Positions 28,657 through 40,331 of a stretch of DNA of 64,000 nucleotides are shown here, in pieces; position 1 is the stretch's first letter; every line of letters starts with the position of its first letter. The position numbers and the translations under genes were made by a program. Under the pieces are notes generated by a model. It was not told the DNA's origin. It saw only the letters and a program-made list of their open reading frames with translations, and ran no database searches. Origin of the DNA: Lewinellaceae bacterium (GTDB lineage: Bacteria > Bacteroidota > Bacteroidia > Chitinophagales > Saprospiraceae); contig JADJOD010000019.1 in the NCBI GenBank assembly GCA_016713985.1, positions 59,865-123,864 of the forward strand, written 5' to 3'.

Positions 28657-29199
28657 ATGAATTATATCGTGTACGACCTCGAAGCCACGTGTTGGGAAAA
28701 CCAGCCTCCCGGCTACATACAGGAAACGATTGAGATCGGCGCTTTCCGGCTCAATCACTTTGGCGAAATTCGTGGAAAATTTAACAGGTTTGTTCGCCCG
28801 GTAGTACACCCCACTTTGTCTCCGTTTTGCCGCCAACTCACCGGCATCAATCAGGAAGACGTCAACCGGGCGCTTCGTTTTCCGGATGTGATTCAGGAAT
28901 TTTTGGATTGGGGACGGATCGAGGAAGAGGATTATGTGTTGTGTTCCTGGGGGAGTTTTGACCGCAAAATGTTTGCAAATGATTGTTCGTTGCACCGGCT
29001 CGATGCCGCCTGGACGGATCATCACGCCAATTTAAAAGAGCAATACCGCCTGATGAAACGATTAAGGCATGGCCTCGGACTGCGCAAGGCCGTGGAAAAG
29101 GAAGACATTTTGTTTACGGGTCAACACCACCGGGGTATATCCGACGCGGAAAATCTGGTCAAGTTGTTTTTAAAATACCTGGGGCACTGGAACCTTTGA
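28657..29199 (+). CDS. 3'-5' exonuclease, DnaQ-like (RNase T/ERI-type)
   Basis: About 180 residues from ATG 28657 (MNYIVYDLEATCW). Acidic exonuclease motifs: ExoI DLEATC with DxE, ExoII near SWGSFDRKMF, ExoIII with the HHRGISDAENL-type HxxxxxD. The closest known groups are ERI-1/KapD-like exonucleases (DEDDh). The enzyme would trim RNA or DNA 3' ends; partner unknown. Cytosolic. Separated from the GT gene by 37 bases. Confidence 0.87.
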   Translation: MNYIVYDLEATCWENQPPGYIQETIEIGAFRLNHFGEIRGKFNRFVRPVVHPTLSPFCRQLTGINQEDVNRALRFPDVIQEFLDWGRIEEEDYVLCSWGSFDRKMFANDCSLHRLDAAWTDHHANLKEQYRLMKRLRHGLGLRKAVEKEDILFTGQHHRGISDAENLVKLFLKYLGHWNL

Positions 29200-29250
29200 G
29201 ATACAAAATGTTTTATTTTATGTACCTGAAAATCAGTTTATTATGCCCGA

Positions 29251-30667
29251 CTAAGACGCGTACGGCGAATCATACCCCAATATCCGCAACATCGAATCAG
29301 CGTCCTGCTCCTGAAATACTTCCCAGTCCGTAAACTCGCCGTAATAATTTTTGTCGATCAGAATATGTTTGGGGGAGGGGAGGAGGCAGTGTTTAAGTCC
29401 CCCGTAACCACTCAGGGCTTCCTGGTACGCGCCGGTATGGAAAAACCGAGAAATAAAGGTTCGTCTTTATCCTCGTCGTAAGCGGGCAGGTACACCTGGT
29501 TTATATGCGCTTCCGAGTTATAATAGTCGGCATTGTCGCAACTGATCCCGCCGATGTTCACTTTTTGGTATTCTTTGTCCCAGTGATTGATCGGAAGCAG
29601 GATAAAACGTTCCTTGATCCCCCAACTATCCGGAAGGGTGTTGATGAGTGAATTGTCGAGCATGTACCATTGCTCGGCATCGTTCTGCTGTTTTTTACCG
29701 ATAACCGAAAAAATGGTGGCGCCGCTTTCTCCCACGGTGTATTTGCCAAATTCTGAATAAATATCCGGCTCCGGCACACCCTCGTCGTCGCAATACTCCT
29801 TGATCAGCCGCACGATTTCGTTGACCATATAAGGATAATCGTATTCAAAACCTAAGGAATTGCGGATCGGCATCCCGCCTCCGATATTGAGGCAGGTGAG
29901 GGTAGGGCATATCTTGCGCAACTGGCAGTAGGTTTTGATGCCTTTTTCAGTTCGGTCCAGTAATACAAGGTGTCTTTGATACCGATGTCCACAAAGAAGT
30001 GGAGCATTTTCAGGTCAAACTTCGGGTTTGTGGCAATTTTGTTCTGGTAAAAATTCAATACCTCGCTTTGGCGAATACCGAGGCGGGAAGTATAAAACTC
30101 AAAATTCGGTTCTTCTTCTGTCGCCATCCGCAAACCGATATTGCATTTTTCGTTCTTAATCAATGAATTATACATCTCCAGTTCGTATTCATTGTCACAA
30201 ACCGGGATCACATTGGTAAAACCCTCATCGATCAGCCGCGCAATTTTTTGCACATATCCGCGGGGTTTGTAGCCGTTATTGATGATGATGGTGCCTTTGT
30301 TGATTTTTCCCAGTTTGTACAACCGCCAGATCAGGTCAATGTCGAATCCGGAAGAAGTTTCCAGTTGTGTGCCGTTTTCCAGCACTTCGTTCAGTACAAA
30401 TGCAAAATGTGAACTTTTGGTACAGTAGCAGTAAACGTATTTGCCGTTGTATCCATATCGCTGAATGGCATCCCGGAACAATTTGCGCGCCGTTTGTATT
30501 TTTTCTCCGATTTTGGGCAAATAGGTGAGTTTGAGCGGCGACCCGTACTTTTTTATGAGTTCGTAAATACTGATCTCATTGAATAACAAGTGATTGTCTT
30601 TCAGACTAAACCCGTCCTGAGGAAAATCAAAGGTTTGATTGACGAGGTCGTAGTAGGTATTTTTCAT
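29251..30667 (-). CDS. speA: Arginine decarboxylase, PLP-dependent (two frameshifts)
   Basis: Starts MKNTYYDLVNQTFDFPQDGF. PLP-binding Lys84 lies in YCTKSSHF. The fold-III barrel continues with ETSSGFDIDL, NNGYKPRGY, LRMATEEEPNFEFYTSRLG and MLHFFVDIGIKDT. Then comes LNIGGGMPIRNSLGFEYDYPY. The C-terminal FLGFFHTGAYQEALSG and ends DYDSPYAS-like can be read only after a second correction. Frameshifts lie near 29945 (missing A) and 29443 (missing T); the rejoined protein is ~471 residues. The family in Bacteroidota converts arginine to agmatine for polyamines. TACATTTG at 30720-30727 is a likely promoter. Confidence 0.88.
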
Positions 30668-30719
30668 CTGCGATCAGACTACTAAGGGATGTTTGTATCC
30701 GATTGTTAAAAGCAAGGCG

Positions 30720-30727
30720 CAAATGTA
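30720..30727 (-). promoter_or_regulatory. Bacteroidota -7 promoter element (minus strand)
   Basis: CAAATGTA on the plus strand reads TACATTTG on the minus strand, 52 bases upstream of the speA start. The -33 element is not clear. Confidence 0.45.
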
Positions 30728-30836
30728 GGATATAACCCCAACTCTGCGGGAGAATGTTTTTGGCGTTGTGTATTCCGGGTATTTTCTTGGTTTTATTTAA
30801 CATAATATAAATTATAGAAAATATAATCGACAAAAA

Positions 30837-33800
30837 TCAACTTTTCTTTCTGAACCAGGACGTCAGGCCGGACATCATATCATCGAATGAATCGTAATCC
30901 TTGCGGAAACTGATCCCGAATCCGTACCGGGCGCGTCGTTGCCCGCCGGCTATATCGGGTTCCGTGCGCTGGTAGATTTTCAGGCGCCACTGGCGGTTTT
31001 CGGTCAACTGTACCTCAACCGTCACGTCTTCACCAAGAAAACCGTCCTGTACGGTGGCGCCGGGCCGGCCCAGCCCAAACTGTGAGCCAAACTGGATCGT
31101 CACCCGGTCGTCGGCGAAACCGCCGCTTAGCCGGACCTGCAATTCCCTTCCGATCTGGCTGATATTAGGCTGGCTCGGGTCATTCAATACGTTCTGGTAT
31201 TCATTGTAGGCAATGTCAAAATCAATACTGGATACCGCCCCGCCAAACCATTCCGATGCCAGCCCGGTCAGGTAGTTGGAAAACTGGTTGCTCAACACCT
31301 GTGTGAGTGTGTTGAATGCAGAAGCCAGATAGTCGGTGTTTTGAATAAAACTGCCGCCGTTGGAAGGCAAAAATGACCCGACCACCACCAAGCCGAATAC
31401 CTGCCGGTTGAGTTCGTTCTGGTCCAAACGAAGTAAACGCAACTTGTTCTCAGCCAATGACTTAAGTTGGCTGGAAATATTGGGAAAGTCCAGGTTGAAA
31501 CTGATATTCGGTTTCAAAAGGTCTCCTTTCAGGTGCATGGTCACCACCACTCGTGTAGCCTTACTCGCCTCTGTGGTTACGGACGGAAGCAATTCCACTT
31601 CGTCGCGGAGGAAATTGTACAGCGAGGTATTCTCTTCATAGGTGGCGTCGAGGCTGATCTGGGCCCCGTAGGGATCGCCGTACCAGTTGATGGTGCCGCC
31701 TTCGATGACGGTAAACGGTTTGTTGACCCAATTGAGCAAGGTAAACAGGTATTCTCCCTTCCTGATCCGGTAGCCGCCATACATTTTAAAATCCCTTCCC
31801 TGTTGATGGTCAGCGTAATATCACCCTCTCCCCTACCCTTGATAATGTCCCCGGCCTTTTCGTCGAAAATCAATTGCACCTCGGCGTCTTCGGTCACGGA
31901 CAAATTCATTTCCAGGTTCAAACCCTTTATTTCTTCGGCGACCAAACTTTTTGTTTTATCCGAAACGGCCAGCGTGTCGCGGGTTTTACTCCTGAATTTA
32001 ATAAAATTGACCTGTGTGGCTTCGGTTGCGGAGGTTATGGGAATAAAAAGCCGGGTGTCTTTGCCCGTGGTTGCGTCTATGATAATATTGGTGCGGTTGA
32101 AGGACCCGCTGAAGTTTGCCTTGAATTTTCCGATACCCTGCCCGTAATAAAGCGAATTGTCGTCAGGTAAAGTATTGAGAATCATAAATCTGTCATTCAC
32201 GGATTCGATCTCGCAATTGATACTCCAATGGTTAAAATGGTCGTGGTTCAGGCCACCTCTCACCAGCGCCATATTCTGATTTGAAGCATCCCAAATGGTA
32301 TCGCCATCCATCCAGATTTTATACTCGGAGAGCGCAACTTTCTGGTTGTGCAGGTGATACATGGTTTTTAAATAATCGATCTGGAATTGTCCTTCCGGCA
32401 CCACGGCAGTTCCATTGGCAATGATCCGGTCGAAGGTTCCGCTCAGGTCGACCTCGGCATTTAATTTGCCCGCCGTTTTGGAGATGCCGGGTACAAAGGT
32501 TTCCAAAACGGCCAGCGGGAATCCCCTGGCGCGAATGGCCGATTGAAATTCGCCGGGCTGCACGGTCATGGGTGGAAATTCCACTGTTTGGGCCTCTTTG
32601 CCGGAAGGCAGCCAGGCTCCTGTTATTCGCATGGTGGGTTCTTCAATGCCATTTTGTGTAACAAAACGCCATTGGATCGGCGCCTCCAGGTGGGCCATTT
32701 TTGCAAACCCGTAAAAAATACCGTAGGACTTTTCTTTCAGGAAAAGTTCCTCCACCTCAATGTTGGTTTCTATTTCACGCAGTTGGTATAACTCCTGGAT
32801 ACTCAAGTCAATACCTGTTATCCGACCGTGGATATTTAAGGTAGAATCATTCACAAATTCATTCAGGAAATCGAGGTCGAAGTTGGCGGAAGACAGGCGC
32901 AGCCCCTTCCGGTCCGGCGTTCCGTCCAGGTTGATGCGCAGTTTACCACTCATCATATCGAAGTTACGCGGCTCAAAGTAATCCTTCCCGAAGCGAACGT
33001 AGTTATCTTCGTCCATGTACCAGTAGGTATTAAACAAGGCAATCTCGGAGGCGTTGAATTGTATCTGCCAAAGGGAATCGACGGTAGTAAGAATGCCATT
33101 CAGGTTGACACTTTCCACAATAGAAGTGGAGTCTTTTGCTTCTATGGAAAACTGGAGGTTTTCATTGGTAAGATAGCCGGATAACCCGATCGGAGCCAGC
33201 ACGTATTTATCCGAAATTTTCGTCTGCGGGATTCGGATGCTGTAATCCGAGGTGTCCGCTTCACCGTGCCAGTAAAGTCCCGCTTCATTTACTTCAATTC
33301 CGCCGTACCGCAGGTGCGGGATCAGCACCAGCAATTGCGAGTATCCCCTGTCGGCAGAAACCCATGCATTCGCTTCAATATTGCGCAAGGTATCGAGTGC
33401 CGGCAGGAACAGATTGGTCAAACCATACGAGTCCTTGATTTTCAGCCGCAGCGAATAATTATCCATCAAAATCGTCGAATCGCCGGAAGGTAATCCCAGT
33501 TGCCGGGCGAAAGCCGGATGCTGGCGACTGAGCAATTGGATGAAATTTTGAGGAATACGTGTCAAACTGAAACGGCCGGCCAGTTCGCCGTCCAGCACAT
33601 CGGAGTTGATCCTGAACACACGGGTCCCGTCGGAGTTAAAATACGATATAAAACTCAGAGAGTCAATTCGATGCGTCCGTTCATGATCCTGGAGAATCAT
33701 AAAGTTCCGGAGCAGAACGTTTCCCGTCAGGTCGTCCAGCGTGCGGGCACTCAGTTTCATCCGCTCGATGTTGCCGGACAAAATCCAATCCTCCTCCATG

Positions 33801-35797
33801 AGGTTCAGGGCGCCCATATCGAGCCGTTGCAGGTTGGCTTTAAAATCAAAAAGGGTGATGCTGTCTTTCAGATCGATATCGCCCTGAAAACCAAATTTAA
33901 TATTCTCATCATCCAGCCCGAGGTTGCCGTGAAAAACATTATTTTGAAACTGCCCGTTTAAAGTGACGTTTTGATAATTATAACCCCGGAATGAAAACGT
34001 ATCCACACTTCCCTGAAGGATGGTGTTCATGGTTCGCAACGAAAGCCCTTTGGAGGGTTCTTCAATTTTTACCCGGAAAGTGGTTTTCCCAAAATCGGGG
34101 TTGCCCGTCCAGGCGGCCAGATCGAAGTCTTTCATGTACAGGTTACCGGCATAGGATGCTTCGTCTTTACCTTTGGAAAGATCGAGTTCCATATCGAGCC
34201 GGCCAGCCCCGATATCCGTGATAATACTGCCGTAAAGGATATGGATATTGCCAAAAATGACGTCGTATTTGCCCTCAAAGCCGATATTTCCCAGGCGGTA
34301 AAAATAGTCGGGTGCGGAGAATCCGGGAATAATTCTGCTGATTGTTCGAAAATCGGAGTGCAATTGATCGAACGAAAAACCCAGTTTCATCAGGTCCTTG
34401 TTGCCCGCCAGTTCGTCGCCGACAAAAGCCCCCTGCATGTACGTGTTTTCGTCAATTTTTATGTCCAGGTTTCTGCCCCGGAGTTTATTCACCTTGCCGG
34501 TGATCACTCCCGATATTGCTGCAACTTCCTGCTGGTTCCGCGCGAAAAAATTGTTATTTGCCAATTCTTCGCTGAAATGATTGATATCGGCGATCCGCAC
34601 TTTTGAACCTTTGGCCAGACGGATCTCCATATTTACGTTGTCGTTGAAGTGCTGGAAATCCGTATAACGCCGGTAGTGAAACGCCACCGTATCGCCGAGT
34701 GAGGAAAAGGGGGTCTCTATCCGGGCGCCGTACAAACCGGTCAGACTGTCGCACACGATGACTTTGGCTGCTTCCATGTGGGTTAACTGAAAACCGCTTC
34801 GCTCCTGAGCCGCAAGGTTTCGCAGGGCGCCCGTAAAGACAAGTTCGTCGTTAAATTTTACACTATCTGCCTGAAAATCAATGTTATATACCCGGAGATG
34901 ATTGTAGTCCATTACATCCGGGAGGGACACAAAATTGGGTGACGAACCGAATTTGTCTAATTGAAAACGCCCTTCCGTGAGAGAGAACCGATTCACTATA
35001 AAACGGAGCGGCTCTTTCGGCAGGGCGATCTTCATGGAGTCAATCGCAGTAGAAATGGTTTTAGCCACGGGTTTTATCCGCTGCGGCAAGGGGTTTCCCG
35101 GGCGTTCCACTAAGGTAAAAGACAGGCCGTTAAAATCAGCGGACTGAATATCAACGATTTGGGAAGGCAAATCCAGGTTATTGACCCGGATAATGGCGGA
35201 GGGCACGTTAAATACCATTCGTTGTCCCCGCAGTTCGTCGTCCTTGACAAATTCGACATCGTGGAGCCGGAGGTTTTGTATGCGGACGGAAAACGGCGCC
35301 GGTTTTTTGGGCGGTTTATTGGGTGGCGCCGAAAAATAATCGATCAGAAACTGGAGGTTATAGTCGTACTCCCCTTTCGGACGGATTAAGTTAAATCGTG
35401 CATTGGAAAGGTTTAACTCGTTGAATTCCAGTTTGTTGTTGAGCAACGAAAAAATATTCGAGTTTAAACCGGCGGTTAACTCGCCCGCATAAAGCAGGGT
35501 GTCGCCTTTTAAATCCTGCACATATAAACCTTCCAGAACCAGGTTATCGAAAAAACTGATATCGACCCGGCGTACTTCCACCCGGGTATTCAGTTCTTCG
35601 GACAGATAGGCGGTCACTTTCCGGACCAGCCAGTTCTGCACTGCGGGCATTTGCAGCACTAAGTAAAAAATGATGAACAACAGCACAATGCCGAACACAA
35701 AATTCTCTATCCGCCGCCAGATCGCTTTGAACAGCGACCAGGCTCGAAGCGCCGCATTCGGCGGGCTTGGATTTTGTGACACGGGTTGTTCTGACAT
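30837..35797 (-). CDS. TamB/AsmA-like translocation and assembly module protein (frameshifted)
   Basis: Starts at ATG 35797 (MSEQPVSQ) or 35812. One N-terminal membrane anchor (FVFGIVLLFIIFYLVL) is followed by ~1,500 residues of repetitive beta-strand sequence, typical of bridge-like AsmA/TamB proteins that span the periplasm and transport lipids or help assemble outer-membrane proteins. The C-terminal TamB (DUF490) region includes LKPNISFNLDFPNIS, FGLVVVGSFLP and SLDATYEENT. It is in a second frame, joining at 31790, where one missing G gives GDFKMYGGYRIRKG. Rejoined length ~1,650 residues. Upstream of the divergent geranylgeranyl-reductase-like gene by 105 bases. Confidence 0.92.
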
Positions 35798-35902
35798 ATG
35801 TTTAGAAAACACGGCAAAGAAACGCCGATTTCAACCGAAATGTGATGGCAAAAACTGATTTTCAACAATAATTAAATCGGGCCTAACTTAGCCCCGGAAA
35901 TT

Positions 35903-37133
35903 ATGGCGGAACGAATCAATACCGATGTTTTAATCATAGGAGCCGGCCCGTCCGGCGCCACAAGCTCTCTTTTTTTTGTCCCGAATGGGTATTGCACACC
36001 TGATCGTCGATGCGGCATTGTTTCCGCGGGACAAGATTTGCGGCGACGGACTGGATTTAAAGGTTATTCGGGTGCTTCGACATCTTGATCCGCTCATTGT
36101 TGAACAGGAAATTCCTAAAAATCAGCATTTTACACCTTGCTGGGGAACCCGTTTTTTTACACAAAACGGCCGGGCGACCGATTTTGTTCACGTGCCGCCC
36201 GCAGGCGCTCCCCTACCCCATCCATTATTCTGGACCGCCCGGCGGGTACATTTCGACGCGTTTCTGGTGCAAAAACTCGACCCTCGATTTGCTGATATTC
36301 GCTTGGGAACCAGGGTGGAAAAAATTGTTCGCGACGGCGCTGTGTGGCGGGTTTTTGCCCGAAAACAAGAACTCGAAATAGAAATAAACACCCCGCTGAT
36401 TATCGGAGCGGACGGCGAACACTCCGTGTTATTGCGGCATCTCGGCGAACGCCCGATCAACCGCAGGCACTACGCCGGCACCCTCAGGCAGTACTGGCGG
36501 GATGTCGCCGGCCTTTCCCCCCACAACCTGATCGAGGTTTATTTTCCCCCCGGACTGCCGATGTCCTACTTTTATATTTTCCCCTTGTCGAATGGGGAAG
36601 CCAATGTGGGGTACGGTATGGTGAGCGAGGTCGCTTCCAAAGGCAAATTCAATCTGCGCGATATATTTAAACGCCTCGTAACGGAAGACCCCGTGATGGC
36701 GCCGCGTTTTGAATCCGCGACGCCGCTGGAGCAAGTTCAGGGTTGGGGCCTGCCGCTGGCTTCCCGCCGGCGAAAGGCCGGCGGCGACGGTTATTTGCTG
36801 GTGGGCGACGCGGCTTCGCTGGTATGCCCTACCAGTGGCGAAGGTATTGGCACGGGTATGATTTCCGGATTTATCGCCGCAAAATTTGCTCAAAAGGCAT
36901 TGATAAACAAACGATTCGACGACGAACAATTTAAAAATTACAGTCGCGAAATTCACCGTCGCCTGAACGACGAGATCCGGCTTTACAACCTGATGATGCA
37001 GGTTTCTCCCCGACTTTATGATCTGGGTCTCAATTTGCTGGCGCCCAATCCTTTGTTTCAATGGTCGTTCAGGCGGCGGGTCGGAGGATGGCTTCGCACG
37101 GCGTATGAGACACCTATCGAGGTGAATATTTGA
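35903..37133 (+). CDS. Geranylgeranyl-reductase-like FAD oxidoreductase (frameshifted)
   Basis: The N-terminal FAD motif DVLIIGAGPSGATSS is followed by LSRMGIAHLIVDAALFPRDKICGDGL after repairing an extra T in the T8 run near 35970. Other signatures: the middle IIGADGEHSV and the C-terminal YLLVGDAASLVCPTSGEGIGTGM. These match the geranylgeranyl reductase/halogenase-like group of flavoproteins. In prokaryotes it saturates isoprenoid chains of quinones or lipids. About 409 residues. The two partial frames overlap in one strand. Confidence 0.85.
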
Positions 37134-37147
37134 AACGGCACAAAAGT

Positions 37148-38583
37148 TCAGTTTTTAACAACAACCAACTCCTGCGATCCGGTTTCCGAAGTGATGCGCA
37201 CCTGATATACACCCGCAGGAATGCGTGGAGCGGCATAAAGCCGGTGATTTCCCGCGTCAAATCTTTTATTTGCCAGATCTTCAATCATAACGCCTGCGAA
37301 GTTGAATAGTTGAATTTTTAATTCTTCACTTCGCGCCAGGTCAAAAGTAAGGCACAATTGCCCGTGGAATGGGTTGGGAAATGCTTTCAAGGTGATTACT
37401 GGTGCAGTTTCCCTTATTCCTGTAGTTTTCTCCCATTCGAGTATTTTTACACCCGACCAAATGCCGAAAATCGGGAACAAGGGATTTATGTAAGCCAGAT
37501 AAATTCTTTCGCCCATCTGGGTTGCGCCCCAGGTGAGATAGTTATCGGAAGGAGTTCCATGTGTTCCGATCTGCCGGGGCGCAGCAGGATCTGACACATC
37601 TGTTATATTCAGTTCGCTCCTGCCGGTGGAAAGAAACACGAGGTGATGAGCGGGGTCAAAATCCAGCTGGTTCGCGTGACCCGGGCTGTTCACCCAGGCG
37701 TTGGCCGGGGATTGGCAATCCCAGGGGTTCCACCAGGAGATGCCTGATATATCTTCCGGGTCTGAAATATGGAGGATTTCTAATCCGCAATAATCCGCCG
37801 CCACGTATGCCGTATCGTTGTTGAGGACAATATTATTGTAAGCCTGTTGCTTTCCAAGCGCAAGGGGGTTGATGTAGCGGCCTTTTTCAACCGGTTGTTC
37901 GATGTCGGAAATATCAATTACCCGCAAGCCGCCTGCATCGTAACATAAAAATACTTCGTCATCGCGGACGGCCATTCCGCGGGCATTGGGCATTTGAATG
38001 GCGGTGGGGTTTTGAACCGGAAAATGAATATCCGGAATGTATTGCGATACAAAAGTGATGCTGTCTTTTTGTGCTGCATTGAGGATAAGAAGCCCCTGTG
38101 TCATGGCGCCCAAAAAAGCATAATCACCGGATACTGTGACGAATGCACATCCTTTACCGGGTACATCCCAGGACCATACGTCCGTCGCAAAGGCGTTTTC
38201 CGGGTCGTGAATGTCAATAATCGCCATTCCGGGTTTGTTGTCGCCATTAAAAAAATTGCCCAGCGCGAGGTACAAATAGTCCCCGACTTGACACGCATTC
38301 ATGACCTCATGCCCTTCCAGGTTAGTCACCGGAATTACTTTTTTAAAAACAGGCGGCTGATCTCGTCTATGCCGTAGATGCGCAACCCTCCTTCTTTTGC
38401 CGCTACATAACAATACGGGCGTCCGAGTTGATCCTGCAATACTTTTTGAGGCAACCCCAGCCCGGCAAAATTGATTTCACTTTTTACACTCAGAACAACC
38501 GTATCAAGGCCCTGTCCCGACACGACAGAAGCAGCAATCAGGATAATTGCCGTTAATTGGATACAGAGACGTATTGCTTTCAT
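37148..38583 (-). CDS. LVIVD-repeat secreted protein with T9SS sorting domain (frameshifted)
   Basis: Starts MKAIRLCIQLTAIILIAASVVSGQ with a signal peptide. The mature part carries several LVIVD-type repeats (e.g. MAIIDIHDPENAF, LRVIDISDIEQPVE, LEILHISDPEDI, LNITDVSDPAAPR), which build a beta-propeller. The C-terminal type A T9SS sorting domain shows AFPNPFHGQL, the FNFAGVMIEDL strand and GVYQVRITSETGSQELVVVKN. It should be exported and attached to the outer surface. The frame breaks near 38350 (DEISR into PPVFKKVIPVTN); one missing base joins it. Function unknown; beta-propellers of this type often bind partners. Confidence 0.85.
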
Positions 38584-38643
38584 AAACAGTGATTTATATT
38601 AGCGCTTTATGAATGCCAAAACCGGGAAAATACTGCCCGGAAT

Positions 38644-39570
38644 CTATACCTGCTGCCCGGCCAGTAAATACAAAACAGCCATTCGGATCGCAACGCCGTT
38701 TTCTACCTGCTGCAAAATGATGCTGTGCGGACTGTCAGCCACGTCAGAGGTGATCTCGACGCCGCGGTTGATCGGCCCCGGGTGCATGATCACGATCTCC
38801 TTGTCGAGTTCGTCGAGCATTTGGCGGTTGATGCCAAAATACTGGTGGTATTCGCGCAGACTTGGGAAATACTTGATGTCCTGTCGTTCCAGTTGGATAC
38901 GCAGGACGTTGGCGACATCGCACCAGCGCAAGGTATCGCGTACATCGTGCGAGACTTCCACGCCGAGTTGGGCGTAGTATTTTGGAATAAGTGTCGGCGG
39001 GCCACAAACCCGCACTTTGGCGCCCAATTTCAGCAGACAAAAAACATTGCTCAGGGCTACCCTGCTGTGCAGGATATCGCCGATGATTGCCACTTTTTTG
39101 CCCGCTACACCGCCCAATTTCTCCCGGATGGAAAAGGCATCGAGCAAGGCCTGGGTCGGATGTTCGTGGGTGCCGTCGCCGGCATTCACGATGTTGGCGG
39201 GAATACGGGTAGAGAGATACACACATGCGCCGGGTGCGGGATGTCGCATCACCACCATATCCACCTTCATCGAAAGAATATTGTTCACCGTATCGAGCAG
39301 GGTTTCCCCTTTGCTGACGCTGGAAGAAGAGGCGGCGAAATTAACGATGTCGGCGCTGAGACGGCGTTCGGCCAGTTCGAACGAAACGCGGGTGCGTGTA
39401 CTGCTTTCAAAAAACAGGTTGGCCACCGTGATGTCGCGCAAAGACGGCACTTTTTTGATGGGGCGGTTGATGACTTCCTTAAAATTGTCGGCGGTTTCGA
39501 AGATGAGTTGAATATCGTCTTCCGTGATGTTTTTGATGCCGATCAGGTGGCGTGTGGAAAGCCGGGTCAT
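38644..39570 (-). CDS. pyrB: Aspartate carbamoyltransferase catalytic subunit
   Basis: 308 residues, the usual catalytic-subunit length. Carbamoyl-phosphate binding motif FFESSTRTRVSFE near residue 52 and the second site GDGTHEHPTQALLD. It condenses carbamoyl phosphate and aspartate in de novo pyrimidine synthesis. No regulatory-subunit gene is seen here. It is preceded by pyrR on the same strand, spaced by 45 bases. Confidence 0.97.
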   Translation of the reverse strand: MTRLSTRHLIGIKNITEDDIQLIFETADNFKEVINRPIKKVPSLRDITVANLFFESSTRTRVSFELAERRLSADIVNFAASSSSVSKGETLLDTVNNILSMKVDMVVMRHPAPGACVYLSTRIPANIVNAGDGTHEHPTQALLDAFSIREKLGGVAGKKVAIIGDILHSRVALSNVFCLLKLGAKVRVCGPPTLIPKYYAQLGVEVSHDVRDTLRWCDVANVLRIQLERQDIKYFPSLREYHQYFGINRQMLDELDKEIVIMHPGPINRGVEITSDVADSPHSIILQQVENGVAIRMAVLYLLAGQQV

Positions 39571-39615
39571 GTCGCTGTGTATAGAATTGAGAGGGTTTTT
39601 GGAGTTTTAACTGGT

Positions 39616-40167
39616 TTATACCGGTTTTTTTTCGTATAGTAAAATTTCATCGTCGCCGTGTAATTCCTGCCAGCGCACCTTGATATACGCCTCATCCAGC
39701 GCGTCCACGCTGATGCCGACGTAGTCGGGCTGGATGGGCAACTGGCGGTTGAAACGGCGATCTACCAGTACAAGCAGTTCGATCATGTCCGGGCGGCCGT
39801 AGTGCTGCAAAGCGGCCAGTGCGGCGGAGATTGTTCGGCCGGTGTACAACACATCGTCGATCAGCAACACCCTTTTGCCGGCGACCAAAAAATCGATCTC
39901 GTTCGGATGCGGCGCAAGTGGTCCGTCGGGCATCCGGAAATCGTCGCGGTAAAAAGTAATGTCGAGTTTGCCGTATTTGATCGACGAATTGCCGGTGAGT
40001 TCTTTCAGGCGCTGATAAATTCGGTTCGACAATTGTGTGCCACGCGGCTGAATGCCAATGATACACGCATTGGAAAAATCGCCCCAGTCTTCCAGCAACT
40101 GGTGGCAAAGCCGTTCTAAAGTGAGCGCGAAACGTTCGCGGTTGAGGAGCGTTTTCCCGATTTGCAT
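39616..40167 (-). CDS. pyrR: PyrR, pyrimidine regulator / uracil phosphoribosyltransferase
   Basis: 183 residues from ATG 40167 (MQIGKTLLNRERF); an in-frame upstream ATG at 40206 adds residues not typical of the family. The PRPP-binding motif is VLLIDDVLYTGRT near the middle, with RGTQLSNRIYQRL and the C-terminal VDRRFNRQLPIQPDYVG. In Gram-positive bacteria it binds pyr mRNA to cause attenuation. In Bacteroidota it may act mainly as a phosphoribosyltransferase. It lies directly upstream of pyrB; no attenuator hairpin was seen in the 45-base gap. Confidence 0.92.
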   Translation of the reverse strand: MQIGKTLLNRERFALTLERLCHQLLEDWGDFSNACIIGIQPRGTQLSNRIYQRLKELTGNSSIKYGKLDITFYRDDFRMPDGPLAPHPNEIDFLVAGKRVLLIDDVLYTGRTISAALAALQHYGRPDMIELLVLVDRRFNRQLPIQPDYVGISVDALDEAYIKVRWQELHGDDEILLYEKKPV

Positions 40168-40331
40168 ATTCGGGGCGAAGATAAAGTCTCCGGCGGCATT
40201 TAACAAACCTTTAAAGACAAGGCGATTAAACCCGGCTGCAGGGAACGGGTCTATGTTTGTGATTTACGACCGGTCGCTTTCCCCGAAACCGATTTCAATA
40301 TTCACAAACACTAAATTACATTTCAACCGAC

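Noticed and set aside
38725..39639. 304-residue plus-strand reading frame over pyrB
   Set aside because: Antisense shadow of pyrB; no recognised domain.
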